Assembly: GCA_963712485.1 (NCBI GenBank)
Contig: CAVQID010000043.1
Coordinates: 1-64,000 of the forward strand
Source: JALORV01 sp963712485
GTDB taxonomy: Bacteria; Pseudomonadota; Gammaproteobacteria; Burkholderiales; Burkholderiaceae_F
Length of the DNA: 64,000 bases
Direction of reading: 5' to 3'
A model generated the notes under the pieces. It saw nothing but the letters and a program-made list of their open reading frames with translations. It made no database searches and was not told where the DNA came from. Shown here piece by piece: positions 63,614-64,000 of the stretch (its first letter is position 1; every line of letters starts with the position of its first letter). The position numbers and the translations under genes are program-made.

Positions 63614-63723
63614 AGTGCAGACCTGGTTTTGGAGCGGCAGCCTAGCCTCACGGTCCAAGTCCGCGACCGCACCGCAGCCATTCGCGATCGATCCTAGCAA
63701 AGCGAGAACCCAGGCCCGACGCG

Positions 63724-63751
63724 CTTGAAAACGGGCCGGATCGCCTCACTT
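63724..63751 (+). promoter_or_regulatory. Candidate sigma-32 heat-shock promoter of clpB
   Basis: CTTGAAA (63,724-63,730) is a full match to the sigma-32 -35 box. After 14 bases comes CTCACTT, a partial match to the -10 box (CCCCATNT). It is 36 bases before the clpB start and points to it. clpB is a heat-shock gene in proteobacteria, which supports the call. Confidence 0.5.
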
Positions 63752-63786
63752 CCGATGAGGAGATTGCACCGGGGATGGACAAGTCC

Positions 63787-64000
63787 ATGCGCATCGACAA
63801 ACTGACGACCAAATTCCAGGAGGCCCTCGGCGACGCCCAGTCGATCGCCGCCGGGCACGACAACGCTTACATCGAACCGGCTCACGTTCTGCTCGCGATG
63901 CTGCGCCAGAGTGACGCCGGCGCGCGCTCGTTGCTGCAGCGGGCGGGGGCCAACGTCAATGCACTGACGTCGGCTCTTGACGCGGCGGTGAAGCGGATGC
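63787..64000 (+). CDS. clpB: ATP-dependent chaperone ClpB, N-terminal part (runs past the window)
   Basis: The first 71 codons: MRIDKLTTKFQEALGDAQSI, then DNAYIEPAHVLLAMLRQSDA and LLQRAGANVNALTSALDAAV. This is the Clp N-domain of the disaggregase ClpB, which works with DnaK to rescue aggregated proteins. ATG 63,787 matches the family start (MRxDKLT); ATG 63,775 in frame would add four residues. GAGGAGA lies near 63,757. The AAA domains lie outside the window. Confidence 0.95.
   Translation, partial: MRIDKLTTKFQEALGDAQSIAAGHDNAYIEPAHVLLAMLRQSDAGARSLLQRAGANVNALTSALDAAVKRM

Overview
The window is two unrelated pieces of DNA joined at about 9,150. Bases 1 to about 9,148 are very GC-rich. They encode glycosyltransferases, a sugar-nucleotide-type epimerase, large membrane proteins and a secreted protein, and look like a surface-polysaccharide region of an actinobacterium. 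Almost every gene there is broken by single-base indels, and readable protein has to be followed from frame to frame. From 9,151 to 64,000 the sequence is a housekeeping chromosome segment of a high-GC betaproteobacterium. The evidence is gene order: thrS-infC-rpmI-rplT-pheST-ihfA-merR, surE-pcm-nlpD-rpoS, hfq-hflX-hflK-hflC-DUF2065-hisZ-purA, rpsF-priB-rpsR-rplI-dnaB and alaC-hom-thrC-moeA-moaD-moaE. The joint cuts thrS in the middle of its C-terminal domain, so an assembly chimera (probably metagenomic) is the simplest explanation.

Layout of the betaproteobacterial part. 9.15-15.0 kb: translation genes, ihfA and a MerR regulator. 15.0-16.3 kb: tRNA-Pro, two strong terminators, one small unknown ORF and a decayed copy of the 3' half of the tRNA, which suggests an old integration scar. 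16.3-21.8 kb: surE, pcm, nlpD, rpoS, an exonuclease and rlmD. 22.0-31.0 kb: ndk, rlmN, pilW, rodZ, ispG, hisS, yfgM, bamB and der, a classic envelope, isoprenoid and translation run. 31.2-38.1 kb: hfq, hflX, hflKC, hisZ, purA and a phosphoribosyltransferase. 38.1-38.4 kb: tRNA-Leu on the minus strand with a duplicated 3' end plus terminator. 38.5-43.5 kb: rnr, rlmB, an AlkB-like hydroxylase and a sirtuin. 43.7-47.9 kb: rpsF, priB, rpsR, rplI, dnaB and two DUF genes. 48.2-50.7 kb, minus strand: an Mth938-like gene, bcp and phoH. 50.9-57.7 kb: alaC, hom, thrC, mobB, moeA, moaD, moaE and crcB. 57.9-63.6 kb, minus strand: tamA-tamB. The window ends in the first codons of clpB.

Several indispensable genes (infC, rpmI, ispG, hisS, dnaB) carry one-base indels, several of them in short homopolymers. 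I read these as sequencing errors rather than real pseudogenes, and I give gene extents as if each frame were repaired. No CRISPR array, prophage, complete insertion sequence or defence system was seen. I found no convincing new biological system. The items most worth checking are the chimeric joint, the frame errors, the tRNA-Pro scar, the non-AUG start of infC, the uncertain start of hflX, and the secreted protein with a phospholipase-A2-like CxxHD motif in the actinobacterial block.
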